From: G965277745 sp965277745
Lineage (GTDB): Bacteria > Pseudomonadota > Gammaproteobacteria > Cardiobacteriales > Cardiobacteriaceae
Direction of reading: 5' to 3'
Assembly: GCA_965277745.1 (NCBI GenBank)
Contig: OZ255837.1
Location: 434,001-498,000 of the forward strand
Length of the DNA: 64,000 nucleotides
The notes below the pieces were generated by a model that did not search any database, was not told the DNA's origin, and saw nothing but the letters and a program-made list of their open reading frames with translations. A program made the translations under genes and the position numbers. This document shows, piece after piece, positions 46,433 to 56,687 of the stretch. Numbering within the stretch: the stretch's first letter is position 1; every line of letters begins with the position of its first letter.

Positions 46433-46487
46433 AGTGAAAAGCGGCATCGAGGCACGTGAATTTCCGCGCCGCACATCTCCATCCTGA
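45660..46487 (+). pseudogene. aroG: Truncated second copy of aroG
   Basis: The first 257 or so codons are the same as in the complete aroG. The frame then leaves the gene and ends AVKSGIEAREFPRRTSPS, giving 275 residues. The C-terminal part with the metal-binding DCSHANAEK segment is gone, so catalysis is not expected. The leader is duplicated as well, so the fragment may still be expressed. The following 180 bases match, with about one fifth of positions changed, the region downstream of the complete gene. Confidence 0.88.
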
Positions 46488-46808
46488 ACCGCCGCGCAAA
46501 ACACGCGCCGGTAATTTTCCTTGAGCCGATGCAAGTCATCGGCGATAAAAAAGAGCGGCCGGCTTCCGCTTCATAGCATTTGTCTTCAAAGCGATTTTCT
46601 TCGTGTCATAGGGTTCAGAAATATTTCATGAAAATACAGTCACGATGACGTCAGCCCTGTTCCTGGACAGGGTGTTGAGCGGTTTTTTCATTAAAATAAA
46701 TCAATCTTTCTTGAAAAGCCGGAGGCCATCCACATATACGATTACGATTTTTAGGTTCACCGGGCAACCGGTGTATTCGTTAATCCGTATCTATTCAAGG
46801 AGATCCTC
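46488..46808 (+). promoter_or_regulatory. groES leader with sigma32-like promoter
   Basis: CTTGAA (46710-46715) and CCACATATA (46730-46738), 14 bases apart, match the heat-shock consensus CTTGAA...CCCCATNTA well. They lie about 70 bases upstream of groES. The left part of the region (to about 46610) is the diverged flank shared with the complete aroG. Confidence 0.75.
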
Positions 46809-47096
46809 ATGAATCTACGTCCTTTACACGATCGTGTCATCGTCAAGCGCCAGGAAGAAGAAAAAACATCCGCAGGCGGTATCATGCTGCCGGACAGCGC
46901 CGCTGAAAAACCCTCTCGCGGGGAAGTGATCGCCGTCGGCACCGGCAAGGTAATCGACAACGGTCAAAAACAGCCTATGTCGGTCAAAGCCGGGGACAAA
47001 ATCCTGTTCGGCAAGTTCTCCGGCAGCGAAGTCAAAGTGGACGGCGAAGACTATATCATCATGCGTGAAGACGAAATTTTCGCGGTTATCGAGTAA
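46809..47096 (+). CDS. groES: Co-chaperonin GroES
   Basis: The 95-residue protein forms the heptameric lid of the GroEL chamber. MNLRPLHDRVIVKRQEEEKT at the start, the mobile loop SAGGIMLPDSAAEKPSRG and DYIIMREDEIFAVIE at the end are typical. AAGGAGATCCTC precedes the ATG. It is the first gene of groES-groEL under a heat-shock-like promoter. Confidence 0.98.
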   Translation: MNLRPLHDRVIVKRQEEEKTSAGGIMLPDSAAEKPSRGEVIAVGTGKVIDNGQKQPMSVKAGDKILFGKFSGSEVKVDGEDYIIMREDEIFAVIE

Positions 47097-47126
47097 TTTT
47101 TTTCAATACAGTTTGGAGTAATTAAT

Positions 47127-48767
<1,641 letters not shown>

Positions 48768-48813
48768 TTACCGGCCGACCTGCTGCGACGTCAGTCGCAT
48801 CCCTGAAGGGAAG

Positions 48814-48841
48814 AAGCCCCGCATTGTCGCGGGGCTTTTTT
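48814..48841 (+). terminator. groESL terminator
   Basis: AGCCCCGC and GCGGGGCT pair perfectly across a six-base loop and are followed by a run of T, about 50 bases after groEL. Confidence 0.93.
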
Positions 48842-49051
48842 ATTGACAGAAAACAGCGGCGGAAATTTCCCGGATTATATAGCGGGCGCATTATCATTCG
48901 TCATAATTCATGTGTCTTGAAAAATGATGAAGCGCCTTTGACGCTTTAGTGAAAAAACAGATCAGGGAGTTCCAGCCAGGTGGCGAACCACGCTCCGAAG
49001 CTTCCGATACTCAAGGCGATAATGCTCCAAAGCAATTGGCCGTGAACGATT

Positions 49052-50572
49052 TTACTCGTCATCGAAGCCGGACATGGTGCGTGGTTTGGATCGGGCGAAA
49101 AAGAACGGTACCACAACGATCACCACCGCCAGAATATAAAGGATGATACTGCTGTGACTTTCAACCAGAATCCCCCAGTTTCCACCGGAAATGGACAGGG
49201 CGCGCCGTAAATTATCCTCGAACAAATGGCCTAGGACGAACCCCAGAATAATCGGCGCCAAGGAAAAATGGAGTTTGCGCAATAACCAGCCGAAAAAGCC
49301 AAAGGCGATGATCATGTACAAATCGAAGGGATTGCCAACGACTGAATACACCCCGATAAACGCAAGGACCGCGATCATCGGGATAAGATAGTATTGCGGA
49401 ATTGTCAAAAGTCGTGCAAAAAGTCCGACCAACGGCAAATTGATAATCAAAAGCGCAATATTACCGATATACATCGAGGCAATCAGACCCCAGGCAATTT
49501 CCGGTCTTTGCTCAAACATCAAGGGCCCCGGTTGGACATTGAACAATAAAAGCGCCCCTAACAAGATTGCCGTTGTTCCCGAGCCCGGAATACCAAGAGT
49601 CAGCATGGGCACCATTGCCCCTCCAGCTGCGGCATTATTTGCGGCTTCCGGTGCCGCCAGTCCGCGTGGGTCGCCCGTACCAAATGTTTTTTGTCCGTCT
49701 CTACCGGCGATACGCTTCTCCGTGCCATAGGCAACAGCAGAACCTACAGACGCACCGGTCCCCGGCAGTACGCCGACAAAAAAACCAATCAGGGCGCTTC
49801 GCACCACGGTCCACTTCACCAGAGCTAGGTCCTTCATAGAGACAAAACTTTTGCCGATTGGCAAGACCTTGAGCGCTCCACTGACCTGCTGTTCAACCAG
49901 AGCGATCAGTTCAGCCATGCCAAAGAAACCGATGACAACAACCAGAAAATCAATCCCGGCGAGGATATCGGGAATACCGAATGTGTAGCGGGCAACCCCG
50001 GTATTGGCATCGATACCGATTGTCGCAAGCATCAATCCGAGCAGCGCGCCAATAAGCGTCTTGACTGGATTTTTTCCCACCAGAGAAGCCAAACTGGCAA
50101 AAGCAAACACCATCAATGCGACATAGTCACTCGGCGTAAAGTTCACGGCAAACCTGGCAAGAACCGGCCCAAACAACGTCATCAGAATGACCGCCAGAGT
50201 CCCCCCGAAGAACGAGGCAATGGCAGACAGCGAGAGCGCGCGACCCGCTTCCCCTTTTTTCGCCATCGGATTGCCGTCAAGCGTACTCATAACGGCGCCG
50301 GCATCCCCGGGCACATTCAGCAAAATGGAGGAAATGCGTCCACCATATTCCGCACCATAATAAATTCCGGCCAGCAAAATAAGTGCGGACTCAGGCGGTA
50401 ATCCCAGACCGTAGGCAATGGGAAGCAATATCGCCACGCCATTGATCGGTCCAATCCCGGGCAAAGCGCCAATCAATGTTCCCGAGAAACATCCCAACAA
50501 AACAAGGAGTAAATTTAACGGCGTCAGGACAACAGCAAAACCATGTGACAAACCAGCAAAAACATCCGCCAT
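49052..50572 (-). CDS. tctA: Tripartite tricarboxylate transporter, large permease TctA
   Basis: The 506-residue inner-membrane protein has about twelve hydrophobic segments. The TctA signature GTLIGALPGIGPINGVAILL lies near residue 35, and a second conserved loop, GFFVGVLPGTGASVGSAVAYG, near residue 265. TTT systems import carboxylates such as citrate, driven by ion gradients, with a periplasmic TctC protein. It follows tctB by 14 bases. The actual substrate is unknown. Confidence 0.93.
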   Translation of the reverse strand: MADVFAGLSHGFAVVLTPLNLLLVLLGCFSGTLIGALPGIGPINGVAILLPIAYGLGLPPESALILLAGIYYGAEYGGRISSILLNVPGDAGAVMSTLDGNPMAKKGEAGRALSLSAIASFFGGTLAVILMTLFGPVLARFAVNFTPSDYVALMVFAFASLASLVGKNPVKTLIGALLGLMLATIGIDANTGVARYTFGIPDILAGIDFLVVVIGFFGMAELIALVEQQVSGALKVLPIGKSFVSMKDLALVKWTVVRSALIGFFVGVLPGTGASVGSAVAYGTEKRIAGRDGQKTFGTGDPRGLAAPEAANNAAAGGAMVPMLTLGIPGSGTTAILLGALLLFNVQPGPLMFEQRPEIAWGLIASMYIGNIALLIINLPLVGLFARLLTIPQYYLIPMIAVLAFIGVYSVVGNPFDLYMIIAFGFFGWLLRKLHFSLAPIILGFVLGHLFEDNLRRALSISGGNWGILVESHSSIILYILAVVIVVVPFFFARSKPRTMSGFDDE

Positions 50573-50586
50573 TGTTCAAAGACCTG

Positions 50587-51024
50587 TTAAAAAATTGTCA
50601 ATACGCCAAGCGGTAGATTGAGCTCCAGCAGTCGGACACAGACCACATAGCCAACCACGCCGGAGAACACGCCGAACACAAGAGCTTGCCATATGTAAGC
50701 CCCCAGCAAAACAGCCATCAGATAACAAAATAACGCCGTCGCAACAATGAATCCAAGTGACTGATAAGTCACCGCATAGGCAGACAACAGGACAATAACA
50801 AGCGCGACCCGAGACCAGGTTCTTGCGGAAATTTCAAGTTCAAAGCTATCCGGTTTTGCCAGCAACACAGCAAAACTCAGCGCGGCAGCAACGGAGAGAA
50901 TTCGCGGCCAGCTTTCCGGGCCAAGCGGATCATACTGAAAGGGTGCCTCGATAAGGGTAAACGCGATCACCCCATACCCAATCACAACAAGCAACGCCAA
51001 CGCGCTGAACAAACGATCGATCAT
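50587..51024 (-). CDS. tctB: Tripartite tricarboxylate transporter, small permease TctB
   Basis: The 145-residue protein has four predicted membrane helices and the FxYDPLGPESWPRILS segment characteristic of TctB near residue 30. AGGAAACACTT precedes the ATG. Normally tctC, tctB and tctA are adjacent; here an IS481 element lies between tctC and tctB, which may uncouple their expression. Confidence 0.88.
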   Translation of the reverse strand: MIDRLFSALALLVVIGYGVIAFTLIEAPFQYDPLGPESWPRILSVAAALSFAVLLAKPDSFELEISARTWSRVALVIVLLSAYAVTYQSLGFIVATALFCYLMAVLLGAYIWQALVFGVFSGVVGYVVCVRLLELNLPLGVLTIF

Positions 51025-51108
51025 AAGTGTTTCCTGATTGCGAAAGGCTTCACCGCAGGCAAGCGGTAAGGCGAAACATTCAATAAAGCGTTATTTGTAG
51101 AAATCAAA

Positions 51109-52255
51109 ACTTAATCTGACAGACATTATCAAACAACAACTGTCCGTTGAGTGTTATTGTCAGATAATTCGACACTAGGAATTTGTTTTTCTAGCGCCAA
51201 ATGCTTTGCCTCACGAAATGTCTGCATCGGTGTTTTACCATAACAGTGCTTACCACTATGTGGACGCTGTTCATTATATTTACTGATCCAGTGATCAACG
51301 TCAACTTGCAGTTCATCTAGCGAACGATAAATCTTCTTACGAAAGACTATATCATAAAACTCATTTTTCATGGTTCTATGAAAACGCTCACATATACCGT
51401 TCGTTTGAGGACTATTGGCCTTGGTCTTTGAGTGATCAACGTTCTCAGTAGCCAAATAAAGCTCATAGGCATGACTCTCAACTTTACCACAATACTCAGT
51501 GCCCCGGTCGGTAAGAATACGACACAAGGGGAGTTCGCATTCATCAAAAAATGGGATGACCCGGTCATTAAGCATATCAGCTGCTGTGATCGCTGATTTC
51601 TCTATATAGAGCTTTGCGAGAGCCGCTTTGCTATAGGTATCAATAAAAGTCTGCTGATAAATACGCCCAACACCTTTCATGGTACCGACAAAATACGTAT
51701 CCTGTGCCCCAAGGTATCCAGGGTGGTGCGTTTGAATTTCTCCATGGGCTTCGCGTTGCGATTTGGCTTTCTCAAGCGCTGCAAGCTGTTCCTCGGTCAG
51801 TAAAATACCTTCTTGAGCCGAACGAGACTCCAACGCTTTCAGGCGCTTTTTCATGGTCTCAAGGTCATGGCGTAACCAGATCGATCGAACACCACCAGAT
51901 GACACCACAATGCCTCGTTTTAACAACTCTTGTGAGGCACGTAATTGTCCTAGCGCAGGATTGTCTATCGCTATATCAATTACTGCACGTTCTACATGCT
52001 CAGGAACACGATTCTTCACCACCGGTTTCTTACGGCTGATTTCTCGCAGCGCGTCTTCACCACCATTTTCGTATAAACGTTTAAAACGATAAAAACTATC
52101 TCGGCTGTAGCCCATCGTTTTGCATGCTTGTGACACACTACCCAATTGTTTTGCCAACTCCAAAAGGCCAACTTTGGGCTTGATTATCTTCATTTCAATA
52201 TTCGTCATAATCTGACTCCTTTTGACTCGATTTTATCAAAAATGTCAGATTAAGT
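51109..52255 (-). mobile_element. Intact IS481-family element splitting the tct operon
   Basis: The terminal inverted repeats ACTTAATCTGACA are identical at both ends (51109-51121 and 52243-52255). The element is about 1147 bp and contains one full transposase gene. No direct target duplication was evident in the flanks. It is inserted between tctC and tctB and differs from the other IS481 copies in the window. Confidence 0.88.
51129..52208 (-). CDS. IS481-family transposase
   Basis: The 359-residue transposase has an N-terminal HTH (LAKQLGSVSQACKTMGYSRD) and a DDE integrase core: QTFIDTYSKAALAKLY (first Asp), RILTDRGTEYCG (second Asp) and SPQTNGICERFHRTMKNEFY (Glu). The C-terminal HSGKHCYGKTPMQTFREAK is also typical. 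No frameshift or stop, so it may be active. Confidence 0.93.
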   Translation of the reverse strand: MTNIEMKIIKPKVGLLELAKQLGSVSQACKTMGYSRDSFYRFKRLYENGGEDALREISRKKPVVKNRVPEHVERAVIDIAIDNPALGQLRASQELLKRGIVVSSGGVRSIWLRHDLETMKKRLKALESRSAQEGILLTEEQLAALEKAKSQREAHGEIQTHHPGYLGAQDTYFVGTMKGVGRIYQQTFIDTYSKAALAKLYIEKSAITAADMLNDRVIPFFDECELPLCRILTDRGTEYCGKVESHAYELYLATENVDHSKTKANSPQTNGICERFHRTMKNEFYDIVFRKKIYRSLDELQVDVDHWISKYNEQRPHSGKHCYGKTPMQTFREAKHLALEKQIPSVELSDNNTQRTVVV

Positions 52256-52270
52256 CTCATTCTTTACACG

Positions 52271-53242
52271 TTATTTGATCAAGCCCGCATCGCTGGCGAT
52301 CTGTCGCAAGTTTGCAATCCGTTTTTTCACCCTGTCATCCAGTGCCTGCCCGGCGATATTCATCGGCATCAACCCTTTATCTTTCTGGATTTTTTTGAAT
52401 TCGGGCGTTTTGTAGGCTCTCTGGAAAGCTTCAACCCAGGCATTGTAGGCTGAGTCGGAGACGTTTTTGCCCATATAGTAGCCACGCATAATTGTCCATT
52501 GTGCGTCATACCCGAGTTCTTTTGCCGTTGGGTAGATATCAAACGGCTTACCGAGGCGTTGCGAAGATAAAACCGCAAGGATCCTCATCGAACCGTCTGC
52601 AAGGTGCGGTGCCATCTCCCCGACATCCCCGAGGTAAACCTGAATCGCCCCGCCCAATAGCCCGGCGATGGCATCGCCACCACCGTCATAGGCAACATAG
52701 CGCATTTTTTTCGGGTCTTTGCCAATAGATTTCAGCAGCAGTGCCGCCTTCATCCAGTCCTGAGAACCCACAGAACCGCCTGCGCCAACGACGACCGTGT
52801 TCTCCCCTTTCTTGAATTGCGCCATCAAATTATCCAAGGTTTTGAACTTGCTGTCTTTCCTCACAACAACAGCGCCGAAATCCGCTCCGGCTGTTGCGAG
52901 AAAACGCACATCGTTCTCGGTCCATTTGCCGAACTTTCCCTCGGCAATATTAAGCAGGGACCCGGAAGAAAAAGCCACAATGGCATTTGCATCATCCGTG
53001 CGTGTCGTATTGAACAAATTGATTGCAACCGCACCGATACCGCCCGGCATAAAAGTTACCTTGACTGGTTTGCGCAACTGATTTTTCAAGCCGGCTTGCG
53101 CAATCCGGCATGTCAAATCAAAACCACCTCCAGGCTTTGCTGGAGCGACACATTCCGGCTTTTCAATTTCCGCAGCGATCGCGGAACTTGTCATTGCGGC
53201 CAAAATCAAACCTGCTACAAGACAAGCCATCGTCGGTTTCAT
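52271..53242 (-). CDS. tctC: Tripartite tricarboxylate transporter, binding protein TctC
   Basis: The 323-residue periplasmic protein of the Bug/TctC family has signal peptide MKPTMACLVAGLILAAMTSS ending near AIA. CVAPAKPGGGFDLTCRIAQ is the family's ligand-loop region (usually PAxPGGGxD), and VVGAGGSVGSQDWMKAALL is a second landmark. ATG 53242 was preferred over the preceding TTG, with GGGGGGAATTG upstream. It would be the first gene of tctCBA, cut off from tctBA by the IS481 element. Confidence 0.92.
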   Translation of the reverse strand: MKPTMACLVAGLILAAMTSSAIAAEIEKPECVAPAKPGGGFDLTCRIAQAGLKNQLRKPVKVTFMPGGIGAVAINLFNTTRTDDANAIVAFSSGSLLNIAEGKFGKWTENDVRFLATAGADFGAVVVRKDSKFKTLDNLMAQFKKGENTVVVGAGGSVGSQDWMKAALLLKSIGKDPKKMRYVAYDGGGDAIAGLLGGAIQVYLGDVGEMAPHLADGSMRILAVLSSQRLGKPFDIYPTAKELGYDAQWTIMRGYYMGKNVSDSAYNAWVEAFQRAYKTPEFKKIQKDKGLMPMNIAGQALDDRVKKRIANLRQIASDAGLIK

Positions 53243-53395
53243 CAATTCCCCCCCTGTAAGATTAAGGTTTTATTGGTATCATCCGGGAAAGACAGTGCCC
53301 TTATCAAGATATGATCAGGCCGGCACCTTCATCTTTATAATCAAAAACGATATTATATTTCCCTTTCAATTACAATATAATTCATAATAATTTTT

Positions 53396-54113
53396 GGGGA
53401 TGTACCAGATAACACATAAAAGGTGTTATCATGAGCAGCATGAGGAAGAGTCGTTTAAGTAAGGACAAACAAGATCGCTTGTTGGAACATTTCGTGGCTG
53501 GAACGACGGCCAGATGTGCGGCCTCACTTATCGGCGTGAATTTCAAAACCAGTGCCTACTATTTTCACCGGCTTCGCAAGCTGATTGCCAGCCATCTCGA
53601 GCAAGAAAGTGATACGGTTTTCAGTGGTGAAATTGAAGTGGATGAAAGTTACTTTAGTGGTAATCGCAAGGGGAAGCGCGGTCGTGGGGTGGCAGGAAAA
53701 GTTCCGGTATTTGGCCTTCTCAAGCGTGGCGGGAAGGTCTACACGAAGGTTATCCCTGATACTTCTTCGGCGACATTATACCCGATCATCGTGCGCAAAG
53801 TTGTCCCTGACAGTATTGTCTATACTGACTGTTGGCGAGGCGATAACAGGCTGGATATTTGCGATTTCAAGCACTTGCGTATCAATCATGCCAGGTTGTT
53901 TGCAGACAAGGCAAATCATATCGACGGGATCGAGAACTTTTGGAACCAGGCAAAGCGCCACATGGGTAAATTCAACGGTGTTCCAAAGGAACATTTTGGA
54001 CTATTTTTAAAGGAATGTGAGTGGCGTTTTAATGGCACCACTCCATCTTCTCAATTAATTCATTTAAAACAGTTGATTAAGGATAAATTGAATTGATTAT
54101 CTGGTACATCCCC
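53396..54113 (+). mobile_element. Intact IS1595-family element with 8-bp target duplication
   Basis: GGGGATGTACCAGATAA occurs at both ends as a perfect inverted repeat. TAATTTTT is duplicated directly on both sides (53388-53395 and 54114-54121). The element is 718 bp, lies just upstream of tctC, and carries one intact transposase gene, so the insertion is probably recent. Confidence 0.95.
53431..54096 (+). CDS. IS1595-family transposase
   Basis: The 221-residue protein has an ISXO2-like DDE domain (IS1016-like group). N-terminal part KQDRLLEHFVAGTTARCAAS; core GEIEVDESYFSGNRKGKRGR (first Asp), VYTDCWRGDN (second Asp), HIDGIENFWNQAKRHMGKFN (Glu/Asn region). Uninterrupted, unlike the copies at 35457 and 45184. 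Confidence 0.94.
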   Translation: MSSMRKSRLSKDKQDRLLEHFVAGTTARCAASLIGVNFKTSAYYFHRLRKLIASHLEQESDTVFSGEIEVDESYFSGNRKGKRGRGVAGKVPVFGLLKRGGKVYTKVIPDTSSATLYPIIVRKVVPDSIVYTDCWRGDNRLDICDFKHLRINHARLFADKANHIDGIENFWNQAKRHMGKFNGVPKEHFGLFLKECEWRFNGTTPSSQLIHLKQLIKDKLN

Positions 54114-54303
54114 TAATTTTTTTCAAGAAACTCTCCTGAAAGACCAAGGTAAGCGTTCAAAGTTTGCAGAGGAAAAGCAGTATCCATGCCCAATAAAAAC
54201 GAAGCGCTTGCAGATTGTTCAGAGCAAGGCCATGCGAGCGTCTGCCCTGGCAGCAACCGGATGGATATTCTTTAAATACACTGTCCTGATTCGAGACGTC
54301 CCT

Positions 54304-55286
54304 TCAGGAACGCTTGATCGACATCTTCAGGCGCAAATAGGTAAGATAACTGGTCAACGCCTTTATCCATTTGCCCGTGCGGAAATAATAGCGGGCCGCA
54401 TATTTGAAATAGTAATAGTTGCGCGGCTTGCGCGACGGCAGTTCCCTGTCCTGTAACGGCCATTGCGAGCGGGCGGCATATTTTCGCCAAAGGGCAACTT
54501 GTGGCGTAACATCGAGCGCCAATTTCCACGGTTTGATGCGTCCCAGAAATGAATGATCACGCTTTCTTCGCCAGCGTTCCAAAGATGGCCACCAAAGTCG
54601 TTGAATTTTGCCGGAAGCAGGGCGATATCGCCGTCGGCGGTCAGATTGACGATATCCTGATCGTGCCCGAGGAACTGTTTCGCCGATCTGCCGCGATAGG
54701 AAAACGCTTTTTCCGTATAGCCCTTCTCCACCCACCGCGCCGCATTGATGAGCATTATGCCGGCGTTGATGAAGCGTCCGTGGGCGATGCCGAGAAATGC
54801 GCAGGCTTTGCGATTATAGTCTTCGCCATGAATCACGCCCGCGACGGTTTTTCCCTGCAAATCGAAATCGACCATCTCCCGCAACGAGCCGTCGACGATG
54901 ATATCGGCATCGAGATAGAGATAGCGCGGCGCATAATCGAGCATCACCTCGGGCATGCAAAGCCGGGCGAAGGCGACGCGATTGTAATGGTGGTGTTGGA
55001 TATGGAAGTCCCGCAATGGCGCCATTTCGATAAAACGCACTGAAATATTTGCGTGATAACGCCGTGCGGTGTCCGAGAGATGGCCGAGATCCTTCTCGGA
55101 GGCCGCATCCGTGAAAATATGGACGCCAAGACGCAAATCGCGGTTGTTCTCACAAAGAGAAGTGATCGCCACCCCGGCCGGAGCATAGAAATGCGCATCG
55201 AAATTCATCGCGATGTGACAGTCGGGATCACCCTGCGCGTAGAGAAAATCATGGGTTCGCTGGATCCAATCGGCGGAAAAAGACAT
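54304..55286 (-). pseudogene. Glycosyltransferase family 8 gene with a frameshift
   Basis: From ATG 55286, frame 1 encodes a GT8 (LgtC/WaaJ-like) enzyme: CHIAMNFDAHFYAPAGVAI, the donor-metal DxD motif in YLYLDADIIVDGSL, FINAGIMLINAARW and GHDQDIVN. Near 54546 the frame breaks: VIIHFWDASNR in frame 1 should continue as IHF(L)GRIKPWKLALDVTPQ, which lies in another frame down to 54304 and ends YLRLKMSIKRS. Adding one base in the TTTC run restores a protein of about 327 residues. It likely acts on lipooligosaccharide. It is a pseudogene, a phase-off allele or a base-call error; the short run does not favour programmed variation. Confidence 0.8.
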
Positions 55287-55602
55287 CGTGACAATTCATC
55301 CCAATCATTACGAGAGTATAAGCGGCTATTATAGGAAAAATCCGCGGCGCTGTCATAAATGCCGCCGCCCGAGTCCGGTACCACGAACGGAAAATCGCAG
55401 GCTACGCACCTTCCCGTAGGAAACAGGAAATTACAGGCGAAAATTCGCTTTGCCCGGACAGGAAAAAATAGCATCACCCGATGATTTCTCCTGCCGTGAC
55501 ATACCATATGGAACGATCGCTGTAAGGATTCTCTGTCATCGGCCAAGCTTTTACCATTGCTGGGAAAAAAGAACATCATGCCGATTCGAAAAACCTATAG
55601 CA

Positions 55603-55631
55603 TTGTCTTTTTGCAAGGGGAAACTTATGCT
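55603..55631 (+). promoter_or_regulatory. Putative sigma70 promoter of the TAXI transporter
   Basis: TTGTCT (55603-55608) and TATGCT (55626-55631) are 17 bases apart, about 37 bases before the ATG. The rest of the 380-bp interval between the glycosyltransferase and this gene shows nothing I can name. Confidence 0.55.
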
Positions 55632-55667
55632 ACTCTAAAAGCACCCCAACCATCAAAGAGAAAAGAC

Positions 55668-56687
55668 ATGTTGAAAAAACTCCTTGGCGGCGTACTCATC
55701 GCCGTCGCTTTGGCGACCAATCCCGCTGCTCTGGGGCAAGACCGCCAGTACATTCTCGCCACCGCCTCGACCGGGGGGACTTTCTATCCGGTTGGCGTCG
55801 CGCTTGCCACACTGGTCAAAACCAAGCTGCAAACGAGTAACGGCATCGCGCTTTCCGCGATCAGTTCCGCCGGCTCCAACGAAAATATCCGTCTGCTGGC
55901 AAAAAACGAAGCACAATTGGCCATCCTACAAGGTCTTTACGGTTATTATGCGGCAACCGGCAGCGGGCCGATGCAAAAGGCGGGAAAACAAACCAACCTG
56001 CGCTCAATCTCCACGCTGTGGCAGAATGTCGAACATTTCCTGATCGACAGCAGATATGCGAAGACCGGCACCGTCGAAGACTTACGCGACGTAAAAGGCA
56101 AACGCATGGCGATGGGCAAACGCAATTCCGGCACGATCGGCTCTAACGAAGCCCTCTTGCAAGGACTCGGCATCGACATCAAAAAGGACTACCGCCTGAT
56201 GTACGGCGGCTATGAACCGAGTGCCGACGCGCTGCAAAATGCGCAGGTTGCCGGCGCTTCCATTGCCGCCGGCGTACCTGTCGGCGCTGTAAGTAAACTG
56301 TTCGCGACGGTCGGTGACAAAGTGACGCTACTCGATGTCAGCGACGCGCAGCTCGAGAAAATGGATGCCGGACGTAATCTGTGGACGCGCTTCATCATCC
56401 CGGCGGGAACGTATATTTCCGTCGACCGCAAAGTCCACACCATCGCGCAGCCGAATTTTCTCGCGGTTTTGGCGGACATGCCGGAAAATGATGTCTACCA
56501 ATTGACTAAATCCATATATGAAAACCTGCCGTTTCTTCGCAACATCCACCCGGCGACCAAGGCGATGACGCTCAAAAAAGCGATAACCGGCCTGCCGCTG
56601 CCGCTCCATCCGGGGGCGGTGAAATACTATCGTGAACAAGGCATCGACATTCCCGAACACCTGATCGCCGAACACGCCCGCGAGTGA
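55668..56687 (+). CDS. TAXI-family TRAP transporter, binding protein
   Basis: The 339-residue periplasmic binding protein has signal peptide MLKKLLGGVLIAVALATNPA and mature start near QDRQYILATASTGGTFYPVG, the TAXI-type ligand loop. SSAGSNENIRLLAKNEAQLA and GKRMAMGKRNSGTIGSNEAL (GxxGSG-like) follow. TAXI proteins often bind glutamate, 2-oxoglutarate or related acids; the ligand here is unknown. The stop overlaps the permease start, so the two form an operon. Confidence 0.92.
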   Translation: MLKKLLGGVLIAVALATNPAALGQDRQYILATASTGGTFYPVGVALATLVKTKLQTSNGIALSAISSAGSNENIRLLAKNEAQLAILQGLYGYYAATGSGPMQKAGKQTNLRSISTLWQNVEHFLIDSRYAKTGTVEDLRDVKGKRMAMGKRNSGTIGSNEALLQGLGIDIKKDYRLMYGGYEPSADALQNAQVAGASIAAGVPVGAVSKLFATVGDKVTLLDVSDAQLEKMDAGRNLWTRFIIPAGTYISVDRKVHTIAQPNFLAVLADMPENDVYQLTKSIYENLPFLRNIHPATKAMTLKKAITGLPLPLHPGAVKYYREQGIDIPEHLIAEHARE

